Source: Paenibacillus ferrarius (GTDB lineage Bacteria; Bacillota; Bacilli; Paenibacillales; NBRC-103111). From it: 64,000 bases of DNA. The DNA is taken from the NCBI RefSeq assembly GCF_002027705.1, contig NZ_MBTG01000028.1, forward strand, positions 1 through 64,000. Direction: 5' to 3'. The position numbers were made by a program, and so were the translations under genes. Positions 1 to 7,886 of the stretch are shown here, one piece after another; the stretch's first letter is position 1; each line of letters opens with the position of its first letter. Under the pieces are notes generated by a model, which had not been told where the DNA came from, searched no databases, and was given only the letters and a program-made list of their open reading frames with translations.

Positions 1-78
1 TGAAGTTAGACTATTTCGTAGACACACCTTAAGGAACAACCTTTATAATATAGATATTAAATAAGGTCGAGGTGTGGC

Positions 79-366
79 ATGGGATCACAACGTGAAAGTT
101 ATGATGAGGAATTTAAACGCAAGACAGTTGAACACATGGAGTCTGCTAATAAGAGACCAATTGAAATTTCTAAGGAATTAAATATTCCTAAAAGTACCCT
201 AAGTCGGTGGATTAAACAGTACGGCAGTAGAACTGTAGAATCTCAGTCTCAGGTGTTTGTAGACTATGAACGAATGAAGAAGTTGGAGCAAAGCATCCTC
301 GAATTAAAAGAGGAAAATGAGATTTTAAAAAAGGCGATGCACTTCTTCACAAAGGACCCGTGCTGA
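79..366 (+). CDS. IS3-family transposase OrfA (HTH subunit)
   Basis: A 95-residue protein with an N-terminal helix-turn-helix (around residues 8-45, containing IPKSTLSRWIKQYG) followed by a leucine-zipper-like coiled coil (residues 65-90, KLEQSILELKEENEILKKA). OrfA proteins of IS3 elements bind the terminal inverted repeats and form the N-terminal half of the frameshifted transposase. The last 7 bases overlap the GTG start of orfB, and a slippery heptamer lies 33 bases before the stop. The start at 79 is the only reasonable one; the preceding GGTCGAGGTG can act as a ribosome binding site. Confidence 0.92.
   Translation: MGSQRESYDEEFKRKTVEHMESANKRPIEISKELNIPKSTLSRWIKQYGSRTVESQSQVFVDYERMKKLEQSILELKEENEILKKAMHFFTKDPC
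327..333 (+). other. Programmed -1 frameshift site (A AAA AAG)
   Basis: A AAA AAG sits in the correct register for -1 slippage: the orfA codons here are AAA (328-330) and AAG (331-333). The -1 frame is open from the heptamer through the orfB start, so slippage would give an OrfAB fusion, as is established for IS3-family elements. I did not identify a stimulatory stem-loop. Confidence 0.8.
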
Positions 367-1235
367 TTTATTCGTTTATTTATAAACACCGCTTCCAGTA
401 CCGGGTCGAGAAGATGTGCACCGTTTTAGAAGTCTCACGAAGCGGATATTACAAATGGATTAAGAGGGAACCTAGTGCTCGTGAAAAGCGCTTAAAAGCG
501 CTAGATCGGAAGATAAGAAGACTGTTTAATCACTTTAAAAAACGCGCAGGAAGTCCGACGATTACAGCCGTATTAAGAAAAAATGGGACTGCGGTTTCTT
601 CCAAAACGGTCAGTCGGCGTATGAAGGAAATGGGATTGAAGTCAATAACCGTAAGGAAAGTAACGGCTACGACGAATTCTAAACATGACTTGCCTGTGTT
701 CGAAAATGTGTTAAATCGTCAGTTTACTGTGCTAGCGCCGAATAAAGCTTGGGTAACGGATATCACTTACATCCAGACGGGCGAGGGCTGGTTGTATTTG
801 GCAAGCGTAATGGATTTGTACTCTCGCAGAATTGTAGGATTTTCAATGGGAGCTCGAATGACAAGGGAGCTCGTTTTAGACGCGCTAGAGAAGGCATATA
901 AGCGTCGCAAGCCTGAGCCAGGATTAATTCATCACTCTGATCGTGGCTCTCAATACGCTAGTCATGACTACCGCGCAAAGTTACAAGAGTACAAAATGAT
1001 TGGCAGCATGAGCCGTAAAGGAAATTGCTATGATAACGCTTGTATCGAGTCCTTCCATAGCACGTTGAAAAAAGAATTTGTGTACCAAACAAAATTTAAG
1101 ACCCGTAAACAAGCCATGAGAGAACTCTATGCTTACATTGAGTTTGACTATAATCGACTACGACCACATTCTACTCTAGGATACGAGACGGCTCATCATT
1201 TCGAACAAATTTACTACAGAAATCAGGCTGTCTAA
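360..1235 (+). CDS. IS3-family transposase OrfB (DDE integrase)
   Basis: A 291-residue rve-type catalytic subunit. An N-terminal HTH_21-like region (residues 45-95) precedes the integrase core. The three acidic residues are visible: Asp in WVTDITYIQ, Asp in HHSDRGSQYAS and Glu in NACIESFHSTLKKE, followed by the usual YNRLRPHSTLGY tail. Translation may start independently at GTG 360, which overlaps the orfA stop (GTGCTGA), or by -1 frameshifting from orfA; the latter gives the full transposase. No internal stops are seen. Confidence 0.93.
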   Translation: MLIYSFIYKHRFQYRVEKMCTVLEVSRSGYYKWIKREPSAREKRLKALDRKIRRLFNHFKKRAGSPTITAVLRKNGTAVSSKTVSRRMKEMGLKSITVRKVTATTNSKHDLPVFENVLNRQFTVLAPNKAWVTDITYIQTGEGWLYLASVMDLYSRRIVGFSMGARMTRELVLDALEKAYKRRKPEPGLIHHSDRGSQYASHDYRAKLQEYKMIGSMSRKGNCYDNACIESFHSTLKKEFVYQTKFKTRKQAMRELYAYIEFDYNRLRPHSTLGYETAHHFEQIYYRNQAV

Positions 1236-1272
1236 TGCCGTGGTTGTTCCTTAATTTTGTGTCTACGCTATT

Positions 1273-1386
1273 GACAGAAGTACAGTTTGCTGGAATTTCC
1301 CCATGGAGGGGTGTAATAAGGGATCGTACTTCCCTTTCAGCTACAAATTTCGGATTCTGAGTCAAATAGCGGATCATAGTTCCTTT
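1273..1386. repeat. Right half of a GGAAC/AATAGCG-type palindromic repeat array
   Basis: Two related units, GGATCGTACTTCC (1321-1333) and AATAGCGGATCATAGTTCC (1365-1383), are spaced 50 bp apart at their TTCC ends. The second matches the units at 28022-28041 and 28072-28091, which are also 50 bp apart. Bases 2-15, left of the IS, may hold the disrupted partner unit. No gene is recognisable here. Confidence 0.5.
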
Positions 1387-1424
1387 TTGTAAGCTTGTTC
1401 TTGCAATTTTCTAGGTCGACAAGG

Positions 1425-1457
1425 GAAGGCGGACGAGAGTCCTGCCTTCTTTTTTCT
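1425..1457 (+). terminator. Rho-independent terminator
   Basis: GAAGGC-GGAC pairs with GTCC-TGCCTTC across a GAGA loop with a one-base bulge, followed by a T-run. It has no identifiable upstream gene within the window; it may serve a gene beyond the left edge that was separated by the IS insertion. Confidence 0.75.
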
Positions 1458-1541
1458 TTCCATCAAGCCATGAAAATCGTCTGTTGGCTGTTGATTGGCT
1501 GCGAATGCTGAGATGCTGCGATTAATGATTAAGCCTCTACG

Positions 1542-1573
1542 CTGCTCCAGCAACCGATCGATTGCTGGAGCAG
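1542..1573. repeat. Perfect 12-bp inverted repeat
   Basis: CTGCTCCAGCAA and TTGCTGGAGCAG flank an 8-base spacer CCGATCGA. There is no T-run after it, so it is a poor terminator. A second, weaker inverted repeat (ACCAAC/GTTGGT, 1584-1602) follows. It may be a remnant of a mobile element, given the transposase debris just downstream. Confidence 0.55.
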
Positions 1574-1681
1574 TCCGTGTTCAACCAACTTACCGGGTTG
1601 GTCGTGCAGGGTTAGACGGAGCTCGATTGCTGTGGCAAGAGAAGTTACAATCATCGTTATGATAACCTAGAGGATAAGCAA

Positions 1682-2077
1682 ATGCAGACCCATGTCGCCG
1701 TTAGCACTGACGTGCACTCTCTTTATGTGTTCGCGGCAGACGTTGCATACGACTATGATGTTAGAACAGAAGATTTGGAACATGACACCGCTGTATACAA
1801 AGACGATCATTTGGACGAATTCTCGCGGAAGAACGCAAGACTTTTGGGGATCGATGATGCTTCAATTAGCAAACTAGCTTATTGAAGCTCAAAGAAAAGT
1901 ATCTACACCAACTTCAACCCCCAAGTATGCGCAGTATGCCATCACGATCCTTCGTACCCATTACAACTATTGCCAACCCTATAAATCGCGGGACAAGCAG
2001 AAACTTACTCCTGCTCAGCGTCTTGGCTTAGCAGATAAACCATAAACTATCAAGGATATTATTTACATGATGTGAAA
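1682..2077 (+). pseudogene. Decayed DDE transposase remnant
   Basis: From 1923, in one frame, the DNA encodes YAQYAITILRTHYNYC, then QKLTPAQRLGLADKP, an in-frame TAA and TIKDIIYMM. The pattern THYN..(r)P(h/y)...TPA(q)RLG is typical of the C-terminal end of DDE transposases, and the TAA probably replaces a sense codon. The 67-codon open frame at 1682-1885, preceded by a GAGG sequence, is in a different frame and ends just upstream; its product is unrecognised (contains LYVFAADVAYDYDV) and it may be the shifted middle of the same gene. No start, catalytic triad or terminal repeats can be shown. Confidence 0.6.
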
Positions 2078-2082
2078 AATGA

Positions 2083-2110
2083 TTGTTAATTTAAGGTTTC
2101 ATAGTATAAT
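2083..2110 (+). promoter_or_regulatory. SigA-type promoter for the alpha/beta hydrolase
   Basis: TTGTTA (2083-2088) and TATAAT (2105-2110) are separated by 16 bp. The -10 box lies downstream of an in-frame ATG at 2079, which argues that translation starts at 2157 instead. Confidence 0.6.
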
Positions 2111-2156
2111 TTTAGAAATAACACGGCTGCCACTACTACTAGGAGGATTGAGATGG

Positions 2157-2990
2157 ATGCAAAGCTATTTCGTTAAAAGATCTGAAGGATTTCAAACTCA
2201 CTATTTAGAATGGAAACCTGAAACACCAAGCAATAAACTCCCCGTAATTTGTATTCATGGGACTTTTTCTAATGCAAGGACATATAAATGGATTGGAGAA
2301 GAACTCTCCTCGGGGCGAAACGGAAGTCCCAGACATGTGGTTGCAATTGATACCAGAGGCTGCGGCGAAAGTGGAATGCCCAAAAATGGTTTTACACTAG
2401 AGCATATGTCAACAGATATTGATGCTGTAATGAAACATTTAGGTATTAATAAGGCACATTTCATTGCACATTCAAGAGGAGTATCCTACGTATTGAAGTA
2501 TGCTTCACTTCACCCAAATAGTGTTCATGGATTTGTGGTTGGAGACTTCCAAGCACATCACCCAAAGGTAAAAGATGAGTGGGCTAAGAAACTTACTGAT
2601 TCATACGAAACATATGAATCATGGGATCACTTATATACAATTCTAACGGCAGCCAAGGAACTGAGCCGTGAGGAATTTGAAGTTAGGAAAGATGATTTCT
2701 ATATCGAAAAAGATGGCGTTATCTATAAAAGATTTGCTAAAGAATTGCCGATGTGTCTGCTACATGGACTAGAGGATTATGACCTTTCACCTGCTCTTGA
2801 CAATATCGAGGGACAGCTGCTAATCCTGAAGGGTGCTGAGAATGGTTCTCTTTTAAACGACGATCATCTGAGAGAATATCAAAAACATAACCCAAAGATT
2901 ATTATAGTAGATCAGGCTGGACACGATGTTCTAGAACCGAGAGAGCAAGTAAAAGATGCACTAATAAAATACTTTGACCAAGGCCTATAA
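2157..2990 (+). CDS. Alpha/beta-fold hydrolase
   Basis: A 277-residue cytoplasmic hydrolase. I chose ATG 2157 because AGGAGG (2141-2146) lies 10 bases before it and the likely promoter overlaps the more upstream ATG. The oxyanion-hole motif ICIHGTFSNA, the strand VVAIDTRGCGESG, the nucleophile elbow FIAHSRGVSYVL (Ser in an A-H-S-R-G form of GxSxG) and the C-terminal HDVLEPRE with the catalytic His (in QAGHD) are all visible. The acid residue is probably in the stretch around LLILKGAENGSLL. Substrate is unknown; family members include esterases, lactonases and haloperoxidase-like enzymes. It is monocistronic, with its own promoter and a strong terminator. Confidence 0.88.
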   Translation: MQSYFVKRSEGFQTHYLEWKPETPSNKLPVICIHGTFSNARTYKWIGEELSSGRNGSPRHVVAIDTRGCGESGMPKNGFTLEHMSTDIDAVMKHLGINKAHFIAHSRGVSYVLKYASLHPNSVHGFVVGDFQAHHPKVKDEWAKKLTDSYETYESWDHLYTILTAAKELSREEFEVRKDDFYIEKDGVIYKRFAKELPMCLLHGLEDYDLSPALDNIEGQLLILKGAENGSLLNDDHLREYQKHNPKIIIVDQAGHDVLEPREQVKDALIKYFDQGL

Positions 2991-2997
2991 TTTAACG

Positions 2998-3027
2998 AAA
3001 AAGGATGGCGATTTCGCCATCCTTTTT
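2998..3027. terminator. Bidirectional intrinsic terminator
   Basis: AAAAAGGATGGCGA pairs perfectly with TCGCCATCCTTTTT across a 2-base gap. It ends the hydrolase gene on the plus strand and also suits the response regulator gene arriving from the other side. The following 155 bases to 3182 contain nothing recognisable. Confidence 0.9.
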
Positions 3028-3182
3028 ACGTTTCACAATACCAAAGTAGTTGTCAATTTGAACGTCTAAAAAGTTTTTGCACCTCAAAACGGAACCCGTT
3101 ACGATGAGCCATAACCGTTTTCCTTTTTTATTACAATCGCCAGTTGCAGTTATCGGTTCCCGAGAACGTCTTTGCAGTTGAC

Positions 3183-3998
3183 TCACTGCGAATCCTGCAG
3201 TAATCTCGCAAACTCTTTCTGCAAATTCCGGCTTAGCGGTATTTGAATCGGGGTATGGTTCAGATGAATGAGAAACCTTCGCGATGTGGGAAATCCAATT
3301 TCTTTGTCATAGGAAACAACATGCCTTAAATTAACTAGAAACCCTTTGAAGGGACTGAACATATAGGAGGAGCTCTGCGCCAGAATATCCGATAAATTCG
3401 TACTGGATTCCATTTGCGCGCCATTCATAAGATGAATGCGTGTTAATCGCTTGTCCTCTTTCTCTATGAAAAGGATGGAATCCTCTGAAATTGGCAATGT
3501 TGATTTCTGATTTTTCACTGTAATCCATGTTGCAGCTGTAGGTTTATCGGTTTGAACCTGCTGACTGCGCGCTAGATGTATCTCATCGATCGCTTTCCGA
3601 ATGGCTGCTTGGAACTTAGGCAGCATGACAGGCTTCGATAAAAAGTAGAGAGAGCCTAAGTCATGAAAGCTTGTCAAAACATGGTCAATATTCGTCGTGC
3701 CGCTGACCATGATAACTTTCTGCTGATACCCAGCTCTACGCAAGGCTTGAACCATTGAAATGCCATCTAATTTCCCTTCTAATCCTATGTCTACCAGCAA
3801 AATATCAGGCTGCAGCTGGTCATACAACCGAATGAATTGCTCACCATCAGAAACGATGGAGATAACTTTCAATCCGCACTGCTCACTGTAGCTCTCGAGC
3901 AATTTGCCTGCCCAGTAATTATCTTCTACAATCGCAACTGTGTGACGGTGCCCCATACGTTCATCGCACTCCAATTCTCTCACCCATGCCTCTTGCAT
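3183..3998 (-). CDS. LytTR-family response regulator
   Basis: About 271 residues. The receiver domain (about residues 18-135) shows the acidic pair in VAIVEDN, the phospho-acceptor Asp in DILLVDIGLEG and the conserved Lys in LYFLSKPVM. A linker leads to a LytTR DNA-binding domain (about 160-268) with the hallmark FLVNLRHVVSYD and IPLSRNLQKEF. Such proteins control virulence, bacteriocin or cell-envelope genes in Firmicutes. The start is uncertain: ATG 3998 has only a weak GACAGG site, and a later ATG (MGHRHTVAIVE) would remove 14 residues. No histidine kinase is adjacent; the divergent gene encodes only a membrane domain, which makes it a candidate partner. Confidence 0.88.
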   Translation of the reverse strand: MQEAWVRELECDERMGHRHTVAIVEDNYWAGKLLESYSEQCGLKVISIVSDGEQFIRLYDQLQPDILLVDIGLEGKLDGISMVQALRRAGYQQKVIMVSGTTNIDHVLTSFHDLGSLYFLSKPVMLPKFQAAIRKAIDEIHLARSQQVQTDKPTAATWITVKNQKSTLPISEDSILFIEKEDKRLTRIHLMNGAQMESSTNLSDILAQSSSYMFSPFKGFLVNLRHVVSYDKEIGFPTSRRFLIHLNHTPIQIPLSRNLQKEFARLLQDSQ

Positions 3999-4121
3999 CC
4001 TGTCAGCTTATGCTCAGAAACAGCCAACTTAGTCCACTTTGAACGCAAAAGCTCCGTAATCCTGTATAATTCTAGGTGCAGATAATAAGTTAAGGAAGAC
4101 AGCTTAATAGCATGCTTAGAA

Positions 4122-4766
4122 ATGAGGGATTTGTACTTGTTTACATGGGTGAATTTTATCCTAACCTGTATTGATTTTGTACCCATGATCTTATTTTCAT
4201 TGGTGCTTTTCAGACAAAGACTGAAACCGCATTGGAAACAAATATCGCTCGCTGCATTGGCAGGAACGATTGTCACTTATTTTGATAATTGGCCTTTACT
4301 ATACGTAATTATTATTTGTGTGCTGCTTAGAGTTGTATGGAAATTCAGTGTAATACCTTCGCTGCTTATCGCTTTGTCGGGCTACATTTTGTCTGTTATT
4401 GTCTCTACGGCTGTTCTTATTGGTTGTGAAATGACGGAGTTCATGCCCTATGCAGACCTCGGTTCAGATTCCAAAATAGCCAATGTGACGCTAATGCTTA
4501 TTCTGACAGCCAAATGCAGTGTATTGTATCTCATTCTCAAGCTGCGCTTGGGGTTCACTTTTTTATCCAACTATACAAGAATTCCATTTACACCAGCCAA
4601 TGTTGGTTTTTACTTGTTTATTGTTGTAGTTATCATCGGGATTGCCAATCGTCATTCGTACGCAGACAATGTCCTAAGCGCGCTCATGCCCATCCAAATG
4701 TTAAGTATGGCAACCGTGCTCTTCCTTTGCGTGATGTTAGGTAAGGAACTTGGCTTTCAGCGTTGA
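4122..4766 (+). CDS. Integral membrane protein resembling a sensor-kinase input domain
   Basis: A 214-residue, very hydrophobic protein with about six predicted membrane helices (around residues 5-28, 37-53, 57-75, 82-102, 117-138, 158-205). The overall shape recalls the N-terminal membrane domain of AgrC/ComD-type quorum-sensing kinases, but the gene stops without any dimerisation or ATPase domain, and no such domain follows in another frame. It is divergent from the LytTR regulator (start sites 123 bp apart) and its 3' end overlaps the convergent HTH-LytTR gene by 30 bp. Function is unknown; the kinase resemblance rests on topology and context only. The ribosome binding site is weak. Confidence 0.6.
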   Translation: MRDLYLFTWVNFILTCIDFVPMILFSLVLFRQRLKPHWKQISLAALAGTIVTYFDNWPLLYVIIICVLLRVVWKFSVIPSLLIALSGYILSVIVSTAVLIGCEMTEFMPYADLGSDSKIANVTLMLILTAKCSVLYLILKLRLGFTFLSNYTRIPFTPANVGFYLFIVVVIIGIANRHSYADNVLSALMPIQMLSMATVLFLCVMLGKELGFQR

Positions 4767-5378
4767 GTGTCCCAAAGCGGAATCTTCACCAATGAATTGG
4801 CCATTGTTACGAGCAGCACAATCAAGAAGGATCTGGTGATACTTTTTTTGCGGCAAAGCCGCGATGGTGACTCCGCAATGGTCCTCATAAAGATCAAAAT
4901 AAAGTTTGCCTTCAGCGGGGGCATACTTTTTTATTTTGTTGAGATTCACGAACAAATGCATATCCATTTTCACAAATTCATGATCGGTTAAGGCATCTAT
5001 AAAGCTTGTAAAAGCTACGAGTGATTCCACGTTTTCTTCTACCCTTGCCTCTGCCGTAACATATGTAATCGTTTTGATCCCGAACTCAACATACCAAACT
5101 GTATCTAATCGGACAGACAATGGCGTCTGTCCAGAAATCGCATCTTCTAAATAGCCGGCTTTCATTAATAAATCGGTATATGGATACTCATACGCTTGGG
5201 ATAATTTCCTTAGAGTGTCTGGAGATGGCTTGATGACATCATTCGTGGTACGATTACGTCCTAGCTCTAAGTCTCTAATATAAGCATGAGATAAACCGCA
5301 TTTGCTTGCCACTTTGCGCAAGGACATCTTGCCGCGTAATGACTCAAGAAACTTGCCAAATTGATTGTCTTGTTCCAT
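4737..5378 (-). CDS. XRE-type HTH protein with a LytTR-like C-terminal domain
   Basis: A 213-residue protein starting at ATG 5378, since AAGGAGG lies 8 bases upstream. Residues 6-70 form a Cro/C1-type helix-turn-helix (MSLRKVASKCGLSHAYIRDLELG). The C-terminal half is unlike usual XRE partners: ITYVTAEARV, a SLVAFTSFIDAL helix, HLFVNLNKIKKYAPAEGK and a final KKYHQIL helix follow the order of a LytTR domain (strands, helix, the VNL-x-I core, closing helix). The neighbouring regulator carries the same LVNL signature. The LytTR assignment is my reading of the pattern; XRE is clear. It probably acts as a DNA-binding repressor with a second binding or dimerisation domain. Confidence 0.8.
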   Translation of the reverse strand: MEQDNQFGKFLESLRGKMSLRKVASKCGLSHAYIRDLELGRNRTTNDVIKPSPDTLRKLSQAYEYPYTDLLMKAGYLEDAISGQTPLSVRLDTVWYVEFGIKTITYVTAEARVEENVESLVAFTSFIDALTDHEFVKMDMHLFVNLNKIKKYAPAEGKLYFDLYEDHCGVTIAALPQKKYHQILLDCAARNNGQFIGEDSALGHSTLKAKFLT

Positions 5379-5520
5379 AGGAAACACCTCCTTGCCCTAA
5401 TTGTAAAGGATTCTTGATGAAAATGAAATCGCAACCAAAGGTTTTATTTGCCATTAGGTGATGATTTGCACATGTATGGTATAATAAATCTACTTTTTAT
5501 TTTTTTATTTCAATTTATAT

Positions 5521-5550
5521 ACCCCCCTAATTAGGATACATAAGGACGAA
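5521..5550 (+). promoter_or_regulatory. Candidate SigI-dependent autoregulatory promoter
   Basis: ACCCCCC (5521-5527) and ACGAAAC (CGAA at 5547-5550) lie upstream of sigI. SigI promoters are known for a C-rich ACCCCC -35 and a CGAA -10 element. The gap between the two boxes here is about 20 bp, which I cannot confirm as the standard spacing, so this is tentative. No good SigA promoter is evident between 5400 and 5574. Confidence 0.45.
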
Positions 5551-5574
5551 ACTACTATACTGTGAGGTGGAAAG

Positions 5575-6354
5575 GTGCTACTGGTACTATTCAAAAAGTT
5601 CCTTGGGAAGAAACAGTCCCAGGGACAAAGTGAACCCCATGCCTCTTCCCTTGAGGTTACAATCCATCAAATTCAAGCAGGGGACCTGCGACTAAGGAAT
5701 CAATTTATTTCGGACTACCAGCCCTACGTAGCCAAAGTAACCAGCAGGTTCTGCAAACGATATATTGACCCGGCTCGAGATGATGAATTCAGTATCGCTC
5801 TAGGGGCGTTTAACGAAGCAATCAATCAATATTCTTCTGTGATGGGAAGATCTTTTCTGGGTTTTGCTGAAACCGTTATGCGAAGAAGATTAATTGATTT
5901 CTTGCGCAAGGAGCAGCGATTCAAAGGCCAGATTCCATACAGTTCATTCGATCAGGAAGATGATGAAGATAATCTGTTGAATCCGATTGAGATTCATCAA
6001 GCAATTGAAGCTTATGAAAAGCAAAAAGGTTTGGAAGAACGACGAAGTGAAATTCTTGATTTTAGCCGATGCTTACGTGATTTCGATATTGAGTTCTCTG
6101 AATTGACAGAGGCAGCCCCCAAACACGATGATTCCAGACAGATGCTGTTCGGTATCGGCCGCACGCTAGCACAGGATGCAGAACTTATGCGTACTCTTCT
6201 GACGAAACGGCAGCTGCCTATCAAAGAGCTGCTCGAGCAAGTACAGGTTTCCAGAAAAACATTGGAGCGGAACCGTAAATATTTGATAGCGATAGCTCTC
6301 ATATTTAATGGTCCATACCCTTACTTGCGGGATTATTTACAGATTCGAGAATGA
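5575..6354 (+). CDS. sigI: RNA polymerase sigma factor SigI
   Basis: A 259-residue sigma factor starting at GTG 5575 behind GAGGTGGAAAG. The region-2-like part contains FISDYQPYVAKVTSRFCKRYI, DEFSIALGAFNEAI and FLGFAETVMRRRLIDFLRKE; the C-terminal region ends in a helix-turn-helix with LPIKELLEQVQVSRKTLERN. This arrangement is specific to SigI, which controls heat and cell-wall stress genes in Bacillus and polysaccharide utilisation genes in Clostridium thermocellum. The gene is followed 29 bp later by its cognate anti-sigma factor, and the C-rich/CGAA motif upstream suggests positive autoregulation. Confidence 0.93.
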   Translation: MLLVLFKKFLGKKQSQGQSEPHASSLEVTIHQIQAGDLRLRNQFISDYQPYVAKVTSRFCKRYIDPARDDEFSIALGAFNEAINQYSSVMGRSFLGFAETVMRRRLIDFLRKEQRFKGQIPYSSFDQEDDEDNLLNPIEIHQAIEAYEKQKGLEERRSEILDFSRCLRDFDIEFSELTEAAPKHDDSRQMLFGIGRTLAQDAELMRTLLTKRQLPIKELLEQVQVSRKTLERNRKYLIAIALIFNGPYPYLRDYLQIRE

Positions 6355-6383
6355 GGACAGCATAAAGAAGGGAAGAACAGCGC

Positions 6384-7868
6384 ATGAACAAGGGAATCGT
6401 AATGGAACTGAGCGAAAACTCCATTATTGTCATGAATCCAGAGGGTCGGTTTGAGAAGCTTCCAAGGGGAACACGGAATTGTGAAGTTGGGGAAGAAATC
6501 CTGTTTGCCCCTGTAAAACGACGTTTGCGCGTGCCGCAGATGGCCATTGCATCGGGATTGACAGCTGCTATTCTTTTATGTTTTGTGTTAGTGTCAACGC
6601 TGACTGGAAGCGTTCCAGGCGGCCAAGTGGTTGCCTATGTAACGATAGATATCAATCCAAGTGTAGAAATTGGCATTGATAATGACGAAGTCGTACAAGA
6701 CTTGCAAGGCTTGAACTCAGATGGCGACGAACTAATCAAGACGTTAGTGTTCAAGGGCAAATCGCTGGAGGCCGTTACCTCGGATATTCTTGACAAAGCG
6801 GAACAGGGCGCACTGGCTAAGGGGGAAGGCGATATTATTATCAGTTCAACTGTCGTCCAGCAGAAGACAGCTGTGAATGATGAAACTATCGCAACCAAGC
6901 TCAAAGCGCAAGTTAGCAAGCATATTGAAGCGGCACATCCGGATCAAGTGAACAATTATGGTGTGACCGCTTTCGCTGCACCGCAGGAAATCAGACAAGA
7001 AGCCAAAGCCAGCGGTGTATCAGCTGGGAAGTACGCGGTTTATCTTAATGCGGTGGATAATGGTGCTAAAGTCTCTCTGGACGATATCAAAACGGTGTCG
7101 ATTCACCAGCTAGCCAAAGAAAGCGGCGGACTCGATAAGCTCGTCAAACCAGATAAACCGATAGATAAATCCTCCCTGCAGCGGTTGGTCGAAGAGGAGA
7201 AATCTGGCAAACTGAGCGAGAAAATTCAACAGATTCAAAACGAGAAATCGGATAAAGACAAAAATAACGGCAAAAACAACGATAAGAATAGTGATAAGAA
7301 CAACGACAAGAACAATGATAAGAATACCGATAAGAATGATAAAAACAACGGCAATACAAAGAACGGCACCAATGGGAAGTCTACGAAGCCAACCCCTACG
7401 CCTAAGAATGATCGCAATACGGGCAAAAACGATAAGAACGATAACAAGAATGACAATAAAAATGACAACAAGAACGACAATAAGAATGACAATAAGAACG
7501 ATAACAAGAACGATAACAAGAACGATAACAAGAACGATAACAAGAATGATAACAAGAACGACAACAATGATAACAAGAATGATGGCAAGAACAACAACAA
7601 AAATGACAAAAATGATGACAACAAGGCAACCCCAAAGCCGGGACGCTCGGATGAAGGTGATGACGACAATGATCCCAAGAAGGGATCTTCCAACAAGCCG
7701 AAACCAACGCCAACACCTAGTATGAAGCCTACATCCAAGCCCACAGCGAAACCAACGGCTAAGCCAACTGCGACACCAAAAGGGAATGATAGAAACGCGA
7801 ATTTCAATTGGAATTGGGGAGATCGGGGATCAGATTTCAGGAATAGTGGAAATGATTCTAGAGATTAA
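6384..7868 (+). CDS. rsgI: Membrane anti-sigma factor RsgI with a long low-complexity tail
   Basis: 494 residues. The N-terminal RsgI domain (residues 1-45, MNKGIVMELSENSIIVM) binds SigI in the cytoplasm; one membrane helix follows (about 52-75); the extracytoplasmic domain begins with AYVTIDINPSVEIGIDND, where the Asn-Pro bond matches the autoproteolysis site described for RsgI proteins. After residue 285 the chain becomes disordered: an Asn/Asp/Lys region (about 289-415) with ten exact DNKN units, then Pro/Thr/Lys-rich KPTPTPSMKPTSKPTAKPT and a Trp-containing tail FNWNWGDRGSDF. In clostridial homologues this position holds carbohydrate-binding modules; in B. subtilis a disordered tail is needed for envelope sensing. 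This protein fits the latter type. Confidence 0.93.
   Translation: MNKGIVMELSENSIIVMNPEGRFEKLPRGTRNCEVGEEILFAPVKRRLRVPQMAIASGLTAAILLCFVLVSTLTGSVPGGQVVAYVTIDINPSVEIGIDNDEVVQDLQGLNSDGDELIKTLVFKGKSLEAVTSDILDKAEQGALAKGEGDIIISSTVVQQKTAVNDETIATKLKAQVSKHIEAAHPDQVNNYGVTAFAAPQEIRQEAKASGVSAGKYAVYLNAVDNGAKVSLDDIKTVSIHQLAKESGGLDKLVKPDKPIDKSSLQRLVEEEKSGKLSEKIQQIQNEKSDKDKNNGKNNDKNSDKNNDKNNDKNTDKNDKNNGNTKNGTNGKSTKPTPTPKNDRNTGKNDKNDNKNDNKNDNKNDNKNDNKNDNKNDNKNDNKNDNKNDNKNDNNDNKNDGKNNNKNDKNDDNKATPKPGRSDEGDDDNDPKKGSSNKPKPTPTPSMKPTSKPTAKPTAKPTATPKGNDRNANFNWNWGDRGSDFRNSGNDSRD
7440..7559 (+). repeat. Ten tandem 12-bp coding repeats (DNKN)
   Basis: Ten units of GAY-AAY-AAR-AAY, each encoding Asp-Asn-Lys-Asn, inside rsgI. 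The five central units from 7500 are almost identical at the DNA level (GATAACAAGAAC), so copy number could change by slippage without shifting the frame. Less regular NDKN units extend upstream to about 7255 and downstream to about 7620. Confidence 0.92.
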
Positions 7869-7886
7869 TTCATACAGGCAGCGGAC

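Larger units (their letters stand above)
16..1267 (+). mobile_element. IS3-family insertion sequence, complete
   Basis: Two overlapping transposase frames lie between imperfect terminal inverted repeats at 17-41 and 1242-1267; both inner ends share TTAAGGAACAACC and both outer ends share CGTAGACACA. The pentamer CTATT is directly repeated at 11-15 and 1268-1272, which fits a 5-bp target duplication, so the insertion looks fairly recent. The exact outer base is uncertain by one position. Both frames and the frameshift signal are intact, so the copy may be active. Removing the element and one CTATT copy appears to restore a unit of an intergenic repeat array (see findings). Confidence 0.93.

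Noticed and set aside
1171..1377. 68-codon minus-strand frame across the right end of the IS
   Set aside because: It spans the IS terminal repeat and the intergenic repeats, so it cannot be an ancestral gene.
3980..4276. 98-codon minus-strand frame upstream of the LytTR regulator
   Set aside because: It is antisense to the membrane protein gene, overlaps the regulator start and has no protein-like features.
7235..7807. 190-codon minus-strand frame rich in Phe, Leu and Ser
   Set aside because: It is the mirror image of the DNKN repeats and Pro/Thr region of rsgI; no start site or family.
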